Positions 1-9,004 of a stretch of 64,000 bases of DNA are shown here, piece after piece. Position 1 is the first letter of the stretch. Each line of letters opens with the position of its first letter. The translations under genes were made by a program, and so were the position numbers. The notes below the pieces were generated by a model. The model was not told the origin of the DNA and ran no database searches. It worked only from the letters and a program-made list of their open reading frames with translations. Source of the stretch: Chthoniobacter flavus (GTDB lineage Bacteria; Verrucomicrobiota; Verrucomicrobiia; Chthoniobacterales; Chthoniobacteraceae). The stretch covers positions 22,359 to 86,358 of the forward strand of contig CAMAUX010000020.1 of assembly GCA_945861435.1 (NCBI GenBank), in the 5' to 3' direction.

Positions 1-220
1 GTGGCCGCGTCAGCGGACGATCCACGCTCCATCGAGCCACACCCATCCAGTTACTGTGTTTACCGCCGCGTTGCGGGCGGTTGGAGCCCATCGGATCGGA
101 ATTGCCACCTTGCTTGGGAATTTGTTTTTGCCGGTGATGCGGCCGGGGTACGGCCTGAGCGCCGTGCGTTGAGACTGAGGCGCGGGAAGGTCCCGCCATA
201 TACGTGATGCTTTGCGCGTT

Positions 221-1276
221 TTACGCGAAGTGCGGAGCGAGGGCTGCGTGGATTTCGCGCACCATTTTTTCGGTCATGTCCCAGCCGATGCAGCCGTCGG
301 TGATGCTCACGCCGTAGCGGAGATTTTCCTTCGGCTGCGGAAAGGGTTGGCTGCCGCTTTCCAAGTTGCTCTCGACCATGGCGCCCATGATGGAGGTGTT
401 GCCGGCGGTGATCTGCTCCAGAAGGGCGCGGATGACGTCGGGTTGCAGCTCCGGTTTCTTGGCTGAGTTGTCGTGGGAGGCGTCGACCAAAATCGATGGC
501 GTCAGCCCGCCCTTAGTGAGGGCTTCCTCGGTCTTGATGATGTGTTCGCGAGAGTAGTTGGGACCGGCCGAGCCGCCGCGAAGCACGATGTGGCAGTAGG
601 GATTGCCACGGGTGACGATGGCCGAGGCCGCACCTTCCAGACTCACACCCAAAAAGGTTTGCGGTTGGCCTGCGGCCTTGATCGCGTTCACCGCGGTCTG
701 GAGGTTGCCGTCGGTCCCGTTTTTGAAGCCGATGGCCATGGAAAGGCCGGAGGCGAGTTGGCGATGGGTTTGCGACTCGGTGGTGCGCGCGCCGATGGCA
801 CCCCAGCACACGAGGTCGGCAATGTATTGGGGCGTGATGGGGTCGAGGAACTCGGTGGCGGTGGGCAGGCCGAGGTCGAGTACTTCGCCGAGGAAGGAGC
901 GCCCGAGAGTGAGGCCGGCGGCGATGTCGTGGCTGCCGTCGAGGTGGGGGTCCATGACAAGGCCCTTCCATCCGACCGTGGTGCGGGGTTTTTCGAAGTA
1001 CACACGCATCACGACCATGATCCTGTCGGAAACCTCGCGGGCGAGGGCGGCGAGTCGGCGGGCGTACTCGCGCCCGGCATCGACGTCATGGATCGAGCAT
1101 GGGCCGATGATCAGCAGAAAGCGGCGGTCATGGGTGAAGATGAGCCGGTTAATCTCGTTGCGGGAACGGGTGATAAAATCGGCCTGTGCCTCGGTCTTGG
1201 GGAGCGCAGCCAGCATCTGGGCTGGCGAGGGGAGAGGCCGGGTCTCCACGACATTGATGTCGGAGGTCTTATGCAT
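221..1276 (-). CDS. aroF: 3-deoxy-7-phosphoheptulonate (DAHP) synthase, class I
   Basis: This cytoplasmic enzyme condenses phosphoenolpyruvate and erythrose 4-phosphate, the first step of the shikimate pathway. The 351-residue protein shows the class I (AroF/G/H) signatures GPCSIHD at residues 58-64 and KPRTTVGWKG at 96-105, then KNGTDG and DASHDNS; the length is normal for the family. The frame is open for 20 more codons upstream (to 1336), but those residues look unlike the family, so I start at the ATG of MHKTSDINVV. No good Shine-Dalgarno sequence is visible. It appears monocistronic, with 266 bases between it and the next gene. Which feedback-sensitive paralogue (aroF, aroG or aroH) it matches cannot be decided here; the symbol is generic. 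Confidence 0.95.
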   Translation of the reverse strand: MHKTSDINVVETRPLPSPAQMLAALPKTEAQADFITRSRNEINRLIFTHDRRFLLIIGPCSIHDVDAGREYARRLAALAREVSDRIMVVMRVYFEKPRTTVGWKGLVMDPHLDGSHDIAAGLTLGRSFLGEVLDLGLPTATEFLDPITPQYIADLVCWGAIGARTTESQTHRQLASGLSMAIGFKNGTDGNLQTAVNAIKAAGQPQTFLGVSLEGAASAIVTRGNPYCHIVLRGGSAGPNYSREHIIKTEEALTKGGLTPSILVDASHDNSAKKPELQPDVIRALLEQITAGNTSIMGAMVESNLESGSQPFPQPKENLRYGVSITDGCIGWDMTEKMVREIHAALAPHFA

Positions 1277-1542
1277 AAAAACGGATAACTTTGGGTAAGG
1301 CTTACCCTGAGCGCAAGCATCCAGCCAAAATAGCACGGAGCGCTGTCTCGGCCGACGGATTGTGGGCTGTGAAAAGCAGCGCCCAAACGGACTCAGCGTC
1401 GTTCAAGAGAAAGCGAATGAGGTGCAGCGTGCCGGATCAGATCAATCAAAGGTTCAGCACAGATCCCGGCTGACGCTGACAGGGCCTGTCTTTTGGAGGT
1501 TCTGCGGCTGGGGGTGGATCGGAGAGCCTGAGCGCTGCTCGT

Positions 1543-2454
1543 TCATTGCTTCTCCCAGAAGCGCTGGAACTGGTCTTTCGTTTTCGCGGTGATGGTTTCA
1601 TCGGGCTGCGTCCATTTGATCTCCGCGGACGCATGGTCCGCCTTCAACCTCGCGATGTCGGCTTCGGTGGCGATCACCTTGGTCAGCGTGATGGTTTTCA
1701 TTGATGGCAGCTTCTTGAGGTGCGTGAAGCCCTTGTCGTAGGTCAGCCACGTTTCGTTGATTTCGATCTCTTCGAGCGTCGTGATTTCACCGAGAACGCT
1801 GAGCGCCGCATCGGTGATGCGCGGGCTGAATTGCGGGCTCAGCTTGATGACGCGGAGCTTTGGCAGCGCCTTGAGCGCGGGCATGCCTGCGTCGGTGACG
1901 GCGTAGGTGTGTTGGAGGTCCACGCTTTGCACGGACTTGATCTGGGCAATCGCAGTCGTCACGCGATTATCGACGCGACAGCCGCCGAGGCGCACGTGCT
2001 CGAGTTGGGGGCAGGAGGCGAGGTGCGCGAGGCCCGGCCCGAGAGGTGCTTTCTGCGGGAGATGTCCGGGCGCGTACCAGCCCCAGTGATCGAGGCCGAA
2101 GGACTTCAGGCTCTTCCATCCCGCGAAGGCCTTGAACCCCTCATCACTCAACTCTGCGCCGTTGGCGAAGAACTTCTCGAGCTGGTCGAGGGGCGCGATG
2201 GACTTCGCGGTGTCGTCGTTCAAGCGGGCGGATTCCGGGCTGACATCGGCGCGCTTCAACGTGCGCATGGAACCGATGAGTGCGTAGTCTTCCACGGTGA
2301 CCGCCGCCTTTCCTCCGACCGATGCTTCGGTGACGGTGCCGTCCTTTTCGATCTTGAAACGGACTCCCTTGGCCGTGAGCGCATTGATGTCCGCTGGAGT
2401 TGCTGCGTGAGCGCCGAGGGTGAAGAGGAAGAGGAGTGCGAGGGTGGTTTTCAC
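1543..2454 (-). CDS. secreted leucine-rich-repeat protein
   Basis: The 303-residue protein starts with a hydrophobic signal peptide ending near AHA, so it is probably exported. The C-terminal two thirds consists of irregular leucine-rich repeats of about 25 residues (segments such as LEHVRLGGC, LRVIKLSPQ, LEEIEINET and MKTITLTKV). I chose the GTG at 2454 because it places the signal peptide at the N-terminus; the frame extends upstream to 2721, but that part overlaps the preceding gene and is low in hydrophobicity. It is the last gene of the minus-strand run with the DUF1592/DUF1552 pair, 46 bases after the propeller-like gene. LRR proteins of this kind often accompany cytochrome-like genes in this phylum, but no function is established. 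A ligand-binding role is inference. Confidence 0.8.
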   Translation of the reverse strand: MKTTLALLFLFTLGAHAATPADINALTAKGVRFKIEKDGTVTEASVGGKAAVTVEDYALIGSMRTLKRADVSPESARLNDDTAKSIAPLDQLEKFFANGAELSDEGFKAFAGWKSLKSFGLDHWGWYAPGHLPQKAPLGPGLAHLASCPQLEHVRLGGCRVDNRVTTAIAQIKSVQSVDLQHTYAVTDAGMPALKALPKLRVIKLSPQFSPRITDAALSVLGEITTLEEIEINETWLTYDKGFTHLKKLPSMKTITLTKVIATEADIARLKADHASAEIKWTQPDETITAKTKDQFQRFWEKQ

Positions 2455-2500
2455 GAGATGAGTCAGGATGGATTGCCCGCCGGCGGCAGGGGGTGATCTG

Positions 2501-3436
2501 TCATGCGCCGAGCCTGCCATGTGCCAGTGCGAGGATGTGCAGTGGGAACTCGTGCACTTGCTTCCAGCGGATGCCATCAGTGGAGCGCATGATTTTCCCG
2601 GGCCATAGGCTGCCGACAAAAATGCCTTGGCCAAAGACCGCGGCCGTTGGTGCGTTCTCGTTGGGCTCGCGCCGCCAGGCTTTGCCGTCCTTCGACAGGT
2701 AGGTGGCGCCCTGGCCGACACCGACGAACTGGCCGCCGTCCCAGATCATGGCATTGATGTGCTCGCCCTCTTCGCCGGTCGTGCGGTCGGTCCAAGTGAG
2801 GCCGTCCTCGCTGCGCATACACAGGCCGTGCATGCCGCCGCCGACAAAGACGCCGTTGCCGAAAGCGACGTCGATGAGCGTGTTGGTGGCGAGTGTTCCG
2901 GGGGCGATCTCAAACAGTTCAGCGCTCTCCTTTCGCGCGAGTCGGGAACCGTAATCGCCGACGATGATGACGCGGTCGTTGCCTTGAGCGACGCGTCGCA
3001 GGTTCGGATCGAACCCAATCATGCCCTTGCGGTCGGCGGTGATGGGTTTGCGCGGAGACCATGCTTTGCCGTCGGCGGAGGTGATCTCACCGGGCACGGG
3101 GCCCCGGTCTTCGGTGATGATGTGGAACTGTCCGGCGGTTGAGAATACAGGGCCGAAGGCGCCGACATAGGCATGGGAGTTGAGCTTGAATGGATCCCAT
3201 GTCGCGCCATCAGCGGTGGTCCAGCCGATGCTGTCGCCGCCGAATTTACCGAAGACCAAGCAGCGTCCCTGACCGAAGCAGGCGTGCTGGAGTAGCACGC
3301 CTTCGCGATCGAGTTGTTGATGTGTCCATTCGATGCCGTCTCGCGAGACGGCGCGCAGGCCGTTCTCGCCGGCGGCAAGAAAGAGGGGGCCGGTGAGCGG
3401 TGGAAGAGGCGGTGACGGAGGAGCGGCGTCGGGCAT
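2501..3436 (-). CDS. beta-propeller-like (BNR/sialidase-type repeat) protein
   Basis: The 311-residue protein has repeated blade-like motifs typical of BNR-repeat propellers: SRDGIEWT, TADGATWDP, SADGKAWSP, SEDGLTWTD, SKDGKAWRR and STDGIRWKQ, each spaced by a strand such as GVFVGGG or GIFVGSL. These S/T-x-DG-x-x-W repeats resemble Asp-box (BNR) motifs. No convincing signal peptide is seen from this start (MPDAAPPSPPLPP), so either export occurs through another start or the protein stays inside. It begins 23 bases after the DUF1552 stop, indicating one operon. No sialidase catalytic residues could be recognised, so an enzymatic role is not claimed. Confidence 0.8.
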   Translation of the reverse strand: MPDAAPPSPPLPPLTGPLFLAAGENGLRAVSRDGIEWTHQQLDREGVLLQHACFGQGRCLVFGKFGGDSIGWTTADGATWDPFKLNSHAYVGAFGPVFSTAGQFHIITEDRGPVPGEITSADGKAWSPRKPITADRKGMIGFDPNLRRVAQGNDRVIIVGDYGSRLARKESAELFEIAPGTLATNTLIDVAFGNGVFVGGGMHGLCMRSEDGLTWTDRTTGEEGEHINAMIWDGGQFVGVGQGATYLSKDGKAWRREPNENAPTAAVFGQGIFVGSLWPGKIMRSTDGIRWKQVHEFPLHILALAHGRLGA

Positions 3437-3459
3437 CGCGGGGATCGGTTGGGCTGATG

Positions 3460-4932
3460 TCAGACCAACCCCGGGAGGCGCCCGTCATACGCGGCCTTTT
3501 TGGAGGTGAGGCTGTTGCCGAACGCTCCGGAGCGGTCGCCGAGCAGGTCGAGCAGTTCGACGTAGAGGTTGGCGACGGGCGTGTCCTTTTGAAAAGCGAT
3601 GTGGCGTCCCGGCTTGAGCAGGCCGCCGGCACGACCTGCCAGCAGCGCGGGGTAGTTGGTGCGACCGTGGCCGCCGTCGGACATGTAGGAGGTGTAGAGC
3701 ATCACCGTATTGTCGAGCAGGCTGCTGCCGCCTTCATCGATGGCAGCCATTTTGGCGACGGCCTCTGCGAAAAATTGGGTATACCATGCGTGGATCTGCC
3801 GGAGGCCTTCGCGCGCGACGGGGTCGGCATCCTCGACGCGACCCGAATTTCCGTGGTGCTCGAGCGTGTGCGCGTGATGCTCGTAGCCGACGGTGACGAC
3901 GCCCGGGAACAACGCGCCGTCATCGCCCAGACCGAGACTGCAAACGCGCGTGGTGTCGGTTTGAAAAGCGAGCACCATGAGGTCGGCCATGATTCGGAGG
4001 TATTCACCGTGCACTGCCGGATTGCGTCCCACAGCGCGCATCATTTGATCCTGCGCGGCGGTATTGGCGGGGAAGTTGGCGGGGAGGTGCGGATTGGAAG
4101 GGCCGGGATCCTTCATGTCGAGGGCCTCGATGGCGATGCGCTCCTGAACGCGGCGCACGCGGGTCTCGATGCTGGAAACGGATTCGAGGTATTCGTTGAG
4201 CTTGGCTTGGTCTGCGGAGCCGAGCTTCTTCTGCGTGCGGCGCGCGTCCTCGAGAATGAGGTCCACCACCTGCGTGTCGTAGCTGCGCTGTCCGGATGTC
4301 GTGGATTCGGGTGCGGATGTGGCGAGGCGGCGCGCCCAGTTTGGGGCGACCAACTGTCTGCCCTTGAACATCCGCTCGAAAGCCGTGCGGGGATTGCGCT
4401 CGACGGGGAGTGAGCGGCCTTGGCGATCGAAGAAGAAGGACGTCTCGCCGCCCGAGTAGCCCATGCGCACAGCGGGCAGGAGGCTCTGCGCGCCGATGAT
4501 CTCGGCGGCCCGCTCGTCAATAGATTGGGTCGCGGTTGGGCGACCATCCAACTTCCCGACCATGTCGGAGGCCGTGAGGTGCAAATAGGCGCAGTGCTCG
4601 TGCGCGTTGAGTTTGCCGTCGCTCCCGCCGGACTGGGAGAGGTTGGAGAGGATCAGCAGATCGTTCTTATGCGGCTCCAGCGAACGCAGGATGGATGGGA
4701 GCTTGCCGAGCACGCCTTCCGTCTTGGGTACCCAGGATTCGGTGACCGTGCCGCCTGTCACTGTGTAGATGCCGAAGCGCACGGGCGGTTTGACCGGGAC
4801 GCGCGAGCCTGCGCGCAGGACGGTGGGTGCGAGTGATTCAAGGAAGGGCAGCGCGGCGAGAACGCCAGCGCCTCGGAGGAAGGAACGACGGGTGATCGGC
4901 GCGGGGGCGGCGCGGTGATGCTGTGGGTTCAT
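3460..4932 (-). CDS. DUF1552 family protein, Tat-exported
   Basis: The 490-residue protein belongs to the DUF1552 family, recognised by its Tat leader followed by the PPVRFGIYTVTGG-type segment, SNLSQSGG and the C-terminal MLYTSYMSDGGHGRTNYP segment. A twin-arginine signal is visible: R15-R16-S-F-L-R followed by a hydrophobic stretch, so it is predicted to be folded before export. The family is restricted largely to Planctomycetes, Verrucomicrobia and some Myxobacteria and has no known reaction. Its ATG overlaps the stop of the upstream DUF1592 gene by 4 bases (ATGA), implying translational coupling. The DUF1592-DUF1552 pairing is a known recurring gene neighbourhood; a joint periplasmic complex is inference. 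Confidence 0.93.
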   Translation of the reverse strand: MNPQHHRAAPAPITRRSFLRGAGVLAALPFLESLAPTVLRAGSRVPVKPPVRFGIYTVTGGTVTESWVPKTEGVLGKLPSILRSLEPHKNDLLILSNLSQSGGSDGKLNAHEHCAYLHLTASDMVGKLDGRPTATQSIDERAAEIIGAQSLLPAVRMGYSGGETSFFFDRQGRSLPVERNPRTAFERMFKGRQLVAPNWARRLATSAPESTTSGQRSYDTQVVDLILEDARRTQKKLGSADQAKLNEYLESVSSIETRVRRVQERIAIEALDMKDPGPSNPHLPANFPANTAAQDQMMRAVGRNPAVHGEYLRIMADLMVLAFQTDTTRVCSLGLGDDGALFPGVVTVGYEHHAHTLEHHGNSGRVEDADPVAREGLRQIHAWYTQFFAEAVAKMAAIDEGGSSLLDNTVMLYTSYMSDGGHGRTNYPALLAGRAGGLLKPGRHIAFQKDTPVANLYVELLDLLGDRSGAFGNSLTSKKAAYDGRLPGLV

Positions 4933-6776
4933 TCGGATTTGCGGTGTTGGAAAGGGAAGCTCTTGGCGACCTCGAGAATGAGGGTGGAGAAGTGGTGGTC
5001 GTTCTTTGCTAGCGCGGCAGTGATTTGGTCGAGCGCCGGTTCGTCATAGTAGTCGGCATCGCGGCCCAAGGCATAGCTCAGCGCCTGGGCCGCGACATTG
5101 CGCACGAACTGTGGCTGCTTTTCATGCAGCACCTTGCGCAGACCCTCGATGCCCTTGAATTCGCCGATGCCCGGCAGTCTGCCGACGTTGTCCAAGGGTT
5201 GGCCGCCCGCGTTCGCCCGCCACGCTCCGACGGCATCATATTCCTCCAAGGCAAAGCCCATCGGATCCACACGGCGATGACAGCCCACGCAGTTCGCATC
5301 CGCCGCATGCTGATCCAGCTTTTCTCGGAAGTTCGCCGGCGCCGGTTTGTCCTTGGGTTGCGGCGCGAAGCTTCCCGCGGCGGCTGGAGGCGGTGGCGGG
5401 GGCGTTCCGAGGAGGACCTCCAGAAGCCATTTGCCGCGTGCCGTGGGCTTGGTGCGATCAGTGTGCGAGGTCATGGTCAGCATGCTTCCCATGGCGACCA
5501 CGCCGCCCCGATGATCCTCGGGACGCAGCGTCACCTTGATGAACTCCTGGCCCGCGGGCGCCGGCAGTCCGTAGTGCCTTGCCAGTTCGGCATTCACGAA
5601 GGTGTAGTCCGCATCCAAGAGGTCGAGCAGGCTGCGATCCTCCTTGCGGATGTGGTCGCAGAACATCCGCGTCTCGCGCTCCATCGCATCGCGCAGACTG
5701 CGCGTGTAAGTGGGGAAGGAGTTCTGGCTCGGGAGCGCCTTCCCGATGGAATACAACTGCAGCCATCGCTCGAGGAAGTGGCGCGTCAGCGTCTCCGCCT
5801 TGCGGTCCGCCAACAGGCGTCGCACCTGCTTTTCCAGAACCTCCGGTTGTGCCAGCGTGCCGGTGTCAGCCACCGCGAACAACTCGTCATCGGGCATCGT
5901 GGCCCAGAGGAAATAGGAGAGGCGGACGGCCAGTTCGTGATCGCTGATCCGCGCGACTTCGCCCGGTTTTGCCGGCGAGGATTCCATCCGCAGGAGGAAG
6001 TTTTGCGAGACCAGCGCCGGCTTCATGGCTTTGCGGAGCGCGAGGTCGAATGGGTCGCCGTTGGCGAGTGCGGCATCCGCAAGACGTGCGAAAGGCTCGG
6101 CTTCATTCGCCGAGACCGGGCGTCGGAAGGCACGGCGCAGGAATGCAGTCAGGATCTTGCGTGCCGATGCCGCGGGCGCCGCCGTCTCATCGGGAGTGCC
6201 GAGGAGGGATTTGCGCGCGCCGTTGTCCTTGAACAGGGCGTCGAGTCCGAGGTCGGCGGCTTCGAAATATCGTTCCATTAGCGAAGGCTCGATCGTGAGT
6301 CCGCCGGCCTGATTCACGAAGCCCCTCGGCACGTTCTCATTGGGCATGCCGGCCTGGGAGGCTGGGTCGGCGTTGATGCGCAGCAGGTCGCGCATCGTCT
6401 GGGCGTATTCAGCGCGCGTCATCTGGCGCATCAGCGGCGGCCCGGGGTGCGGATGTTTGGAGGTGTCAAAACTCTCACCGATCCAGTCCAGCAACGCTTG
6501 TTTCTCCCCAGCCTTGAGCGGTGGTTCCTCCTCCGGCGGCATCTCGCCGGCGCGGACTTGTTCGGCAACCTTGCGCCACACATCCCAGCGTTTCAGGGCT
6601 GCGTCGGTGGTCTTTAATTGGGAGAAATCGACGCCGCCCTTTTGCTTTTTCTCGCCGTGGCACTCCATGCAGTGCGACGCGATCACGGAGGCTGCGCCGC
6701 CCTCGAACTTCGCCTCTGCCGCGAGGCCGCAAAGAGGAAGCACGAGTAATAAGCAAATCTGTCGTGGGGGAGTCAC
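4929..6776 (-). CDS. DUF1592/DUF1588/DUF1585 cytochrome-like secreted protein
   Basis: The 615-residue exported protein has a signal peptide (QICLLLVLPLCGLAA) and two haem-c-like CxxCH sites: CMECH at residues 36-40 in a PSCyt1-type domain and CVGCH at 496-500 in the DUF1588 region. Between them are DUF1587-like (MTRAEYAQTMRDLL), DUF1595-like and DUF1592-like (ELAVRLSYFLWATMPDDEL) segments; DUF1585 follows at the C-terminus. The start is a GTG with AGGA upstream in the mRNA. At 615 residues it is shorter than many relatives, which often carry an extra carbohydrate-binding module. It is first in a four-gene operon and overlaps the DUF1552 gene by 4 bases. Haem attachment is expected from the motifs, not shown; the substrate is unknown. 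Confidence 0.93.
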   Translation of the reverse strand: MTPPRQICLLLVLPLCGLAAEAKFEGGAASVIASHCMECHGEKKQKGGVDFSQLKTTDAALKRWDVWRKVAEQVRAGEMPPEEEPPLKAGEKQALLDWIGESFDTSKHPHPGPPLMRQMTRAEYAQTMRDLLRINADPASQAGMPNENVPRGFVNQAGGLTIEPSLMERYFEAADLGLDALFKDNGARKSLLGTPDETAAPAASARKILTAFLRRAFRRPVSANEAEPFARLADAALANGDPFDLALRKAMKPALVSQNFLLRMESSPAKPGEVARISDHELAVRLSYFLWATMPDDELFAVADTGTLAQPEVLEKQVRRLLADRKAETLTRHFLERWLQLYSIGKALPSQNSFPTYTRSLRDAMERETRMFCDHIRKEDRSLLDLLDADYTFVNAELARHYGLPAPAGQEFIKVTLRPEDHRGGVVAMGSMLTMTSHTDRTKPTARGKWLLEVLLGTPPPPPPAAAGSFAPQPKDKPAPANFREKLDQHAADANCVGCHRRVDPMGFALEEYDAVGAWRANAGGQPLDNVGRLPGIGEFKGIEGLRKVLHEKQPQFVRNVAAQALSYALGRDADYYDEPALDQITAALAKNDHHFSTLILEVAKSFPFQHRKSE

Positions 6777-6803
6777 GGGGGGATTTCCTATTTAGCAGGA
6801 AAC

Positions 6804-6845
6804 AGGGGAGGGGGAGAAGGCAATCTCAACTATTGAACCTCCCCT
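6804..6845. other. 8-bp inverted repeat upstream of the DUF1592 operon
   Basis: AGGGGAGG at 6804-6811 is matched by its exact reverse complement CCTCCCCT at 6838-6845, separated by 26 bases. It lies 28 to 69 bases upstream of the GTG start at 6776, so it may be an operator or a leader hairpin. There is no independent evidence of function. Confidence 0.3.
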
Positions 6846-7059
6846 ATTACAGTGGCATTCGGACGGGGCCCAGCTTCCGGGTGCGGGTTGGCGTCCTGTC
6901 GAGCGTGCCTCAATAGATCCCCTCCGGCCGATCGGACCGGTCTATCTGCTGGCAGTTTGTTTCTACGTTCGCCGCACCGGAAGCGGTCAGAGAGTGGCCG
7001 GGTGGCGGGACGATGGAGATGCAGGTTCGTTCGTCTCTGGTCGTTTGCGTTATCGTGCC

Positions 7060-8214
7060 TTATGCCTTGGGGTCCGTCCGGTGAATCGGTGCGCGCCGCA
7101 GATCCCGGACAGTGAAAAGCCACGGCATTTCCAATCCGCGCAACTCGCGTGCACCGCTCTCTCGTCGGTCCCCGAACCTCTCCCGGTTTCTCCCAAAGAA
7201 CCTTTCCACAAACGCCCGGCACCCCAGCACGCACCCGTCTGTGAAATACCTTACACGACACCGCATCCCCTCGAAGAAATCCAGACGTCCGCCCGCATGA
7301 AGGACCGCCTCCACCTCCCGGGTTGTCATGCCCCGGCGGCCCGCTCGTCCTCTCCGTCCTCCCGGTCCGCATGGTTCTGCGGCCCGTTCCACTCCGGTGT
7401 CGAAAACGTACATCCGGTACGCCGACAGCACGCGGCGCGTCTCCTTACGAATCTCGCTTTCGGTTCTATGAACGCGACTGTGCTGATGATTGCTCTGGCC
7501 GACGCGCCTTATCGCGGGTTGGGCAGATTGGACGGGCAGATCGTCCACCAGCACTCCGAGCACCACCCTCCGCAGTCTGCGACGAGCCAGTGTGCGGCCT
7601 GCCATCGCCTCGCCGTACCCACTCCACCGATAGTGGCCGGGTTCCCGCACGATGCCCGCGCGCACCGGATTCAGATCGATGTACGCCGCCACGGTCGCAA
7701 GCGTTCGGCCAGTCCCCTCCACGAGCACGCTCTTGAAGCGTCCCTCCCAAAGCGTCCCGGCCCGCCCATCGCGGGTGTTCAACCACTGGCTGAAACGCTG
7801 CTTCACCGCCTGCATGAACGCGCTCAGGCTCCACATCCTGCGCAGGAAACGTTCCCGCAACTTTTGAGCTCCGGCATGATCGCCCATCGTGCGCATTGCG
7901 CGCAGTCGCTCCTCCAGTTCATCGGCGGGAAAGCACAGATCCGCACGGCGAACCAAGCGCACGAGTTCAGCGTCGTCTGGCAGGGAGTCCGGCGCGGGTC
8001 TTGGTGGCACGTGGACGAGCATATGTACATGGTTGCTCATCACGCAGAACGTGAGGACCTCCACCCCGCAGAACTCCTCGTATGCCCGCAGGATTTTCAC
8101 GAACTTCTCCTTCTCCGGATCGCCCAGCGCAAACCGCCGGTCCACCACCCGCGTCACGCAGTGATAACACGCCCCTGGAGATCCCTCCTCCGCCAGCCAC
8201 CGCCTCGTCCTCAT
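7060..8214 (-). CDS. REP-associated tyrosine transposase (RAYT, IS200-like HUH family)
   Basis: A 384-residue single-strand DNA transposase of the TnpA-REP/RAYT type. The HUH metal-binding motif is seen in NHVHMLV (H62, H64) and the probable catalytic tyrosine is Y178 in AYIDLNPVRAG, followed by HYRWSGYGEA, all hallmarks of the family. These enzymes cut and move short palindromic REP sequences. The C-terminal half after residue 190 is long and Arg-rich compared with the roughly 165-residue Escherichia coli enzyme; what it does is unknown. The start chosen is the ATG of MRTRRWLAEEG; the frame continues upstream to 8328 only because the 5' region has been duplicated. It stands alone, and no IS ends are recognised, as expected for RAYTs. 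Confidence 0.9.
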   Translation of the reverse strand: MRTRRWLAEEGSPGACYHCVTRVVDRRFALGDPEKEKFVKILRAYEEFCGVEVLTFCVMSNHVHMLVHVPPRPAPDSLPDDAELVRLVRRADLCFPADELEERLRAMRTMGDHAGAQKLRERFLRRMWSLSAFMQAVKQRFSQWLNTRDGRAGTLWEGRFKSVLVEGTGRTLATVAAYIDLNPVRAGIVREPGHYRWSGYGEAMAGRTLARRRLRRVVLGVLVDDLPVQSAQPAIRRVGQSNHQHSRVHRTESEIRKETRRVLSAYRMYVFDTGVERAAEPCGPGGRRGRAGRRGMTTREVEAVLHAGGRLDFFEGMRCRVRYFTDGCVLGCRAFVERFFGRNRERFGDRRESGARELRGLEMPWLFTVRDLRRAPIHRTDPKA

Positions 8215-8460
8215 GGACTCACCACTCGCCCACATCGAGCGACGGGTCAACACGCACTTTGATGGATTGCCTGTCCCTAACCGTGCCTTTCTCCGGATGA
8301 TCGCCCAGTGCAAACCGCCGGTCCACAACCCGCGTCACGCAGCGATAACACGCCCCCTGAGATCCCTCCTCCGCCAACACCCGCCTCGCCCTCATGGACT
8401 CACCCCTCACCCACATCGAGCGACGGGTCAACACGTTTTTTGATGGATTGCCTGTCCCTT
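8111..8460. repeat. tandem duplication of the RAYT 5' end (two ~170-bp copies)
   Basis: Bases 8111-8279 and 8289-8460 are near-identical direct repeats, about 178 bases apart. Each contains the upstream flank, the ATG and about 36 codons of the transposase. Differences are scattered substitutions and small indels, for example an added codon (His) in the 8289-8460 copy and a longer T run near 8436-8441. Both copies end at the same short sequence, GGATTGCCTGTCCC on the plus strand (8265-8278 and 8446-8459), which could be part of the element the transposase recognises; that is inference. Confidence 0.9.
8219..8395 (-). pseudogene. truncated N-terminal copy of the RAYT transposase
   Basis: A 58-codon open frame begins at the ATG at 8395 with MRARRVLAEEGSQGACYRCV and follows the intact transposase (MRTRRWLAEEGSPGACYHCV) through FALGD, then reads into flanking sequence and stops. 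It lacks the HUH motif and tyrosine, so it cannot be an active transposase. It is the coding part of the upstream copy of the tandem duplication. Confidence 0.8.
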
Positions 8461-9004
8461 GCAGACTGGGTGCAAAAGCAGAAAGCCTGCAACGCTGGTG
8501 CTGTTTTCCGGTGGACGAACGCCGCAAAAAGGGTCAGATATTAAACCTGTTGCAGGACCGCCCGCCCTACTGGTTCATCTCGTTTACGAGTACGGACGCG
8601 TAAGTGAAATTACCATTAGTATTCAAAGAAGACGTTGACTAAATGGCGCCGATTCAATGAGAGCGTTTCTCGTCGAAGCGATGGATCCGCAACATGAGGA
8701 TTTTGCAAAGATTTTGCGGAGTCTTTGTGTCGTTTTGATTGGTTCGCATTCATGCCGACTCCAGTCGCTCTAGAACAGAAGACCGCTAGAAAACTACCAG
8801 AACCGCGGAGCCTGCGACCCTTCTCTTAAACAGCGACACATGCAAAAAATTGTGAGTGAAGGCGGTTCCGGGAACGTTAGTCTCCGGGCGACCCCGGGAA
8901 TCTTCGGCAGCACCGAATCCGTTGATGTTCAGGGATGTTTTTTGTGAAAAAAGCCCAATCTTCCATCCAGTTACTTCGATCGCATCCCTGCATCTTCACG
9001 CTCT
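8461..9004. other. 544-base AT-richer stretch without a recognised gene
   Basis: No frame here carries a protein I recognise on either strand. Base composition drops markedly: 8581-8640 has 24 G/C of 60, against 40 of 60 for 7741-7800 inside the transposase. Two short palindromes are visible, GTTCCGGGAAC at 8865-8875 and a T6-GTG-A6 hairpin at 8938-8952, the latter about 50 bases before the small gene at 9005. It probably contains the promoter of the two small genes. Confidence 0.5.

Noticed and set aside
1..207. 68-codon frame at the left edge starting with GTG
   Set aside because: No hydrophobic segment, motif or ribosome binding site; the product looks like random GC-rich translation.
6913..6945. 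Imperfect palindrome after the RAYT gene as a REP element
   Set aside because: Arms pair only in part (ATAGA/TCTAT and CCGG/CCGG with bulges) and no second copy was seen in the window.
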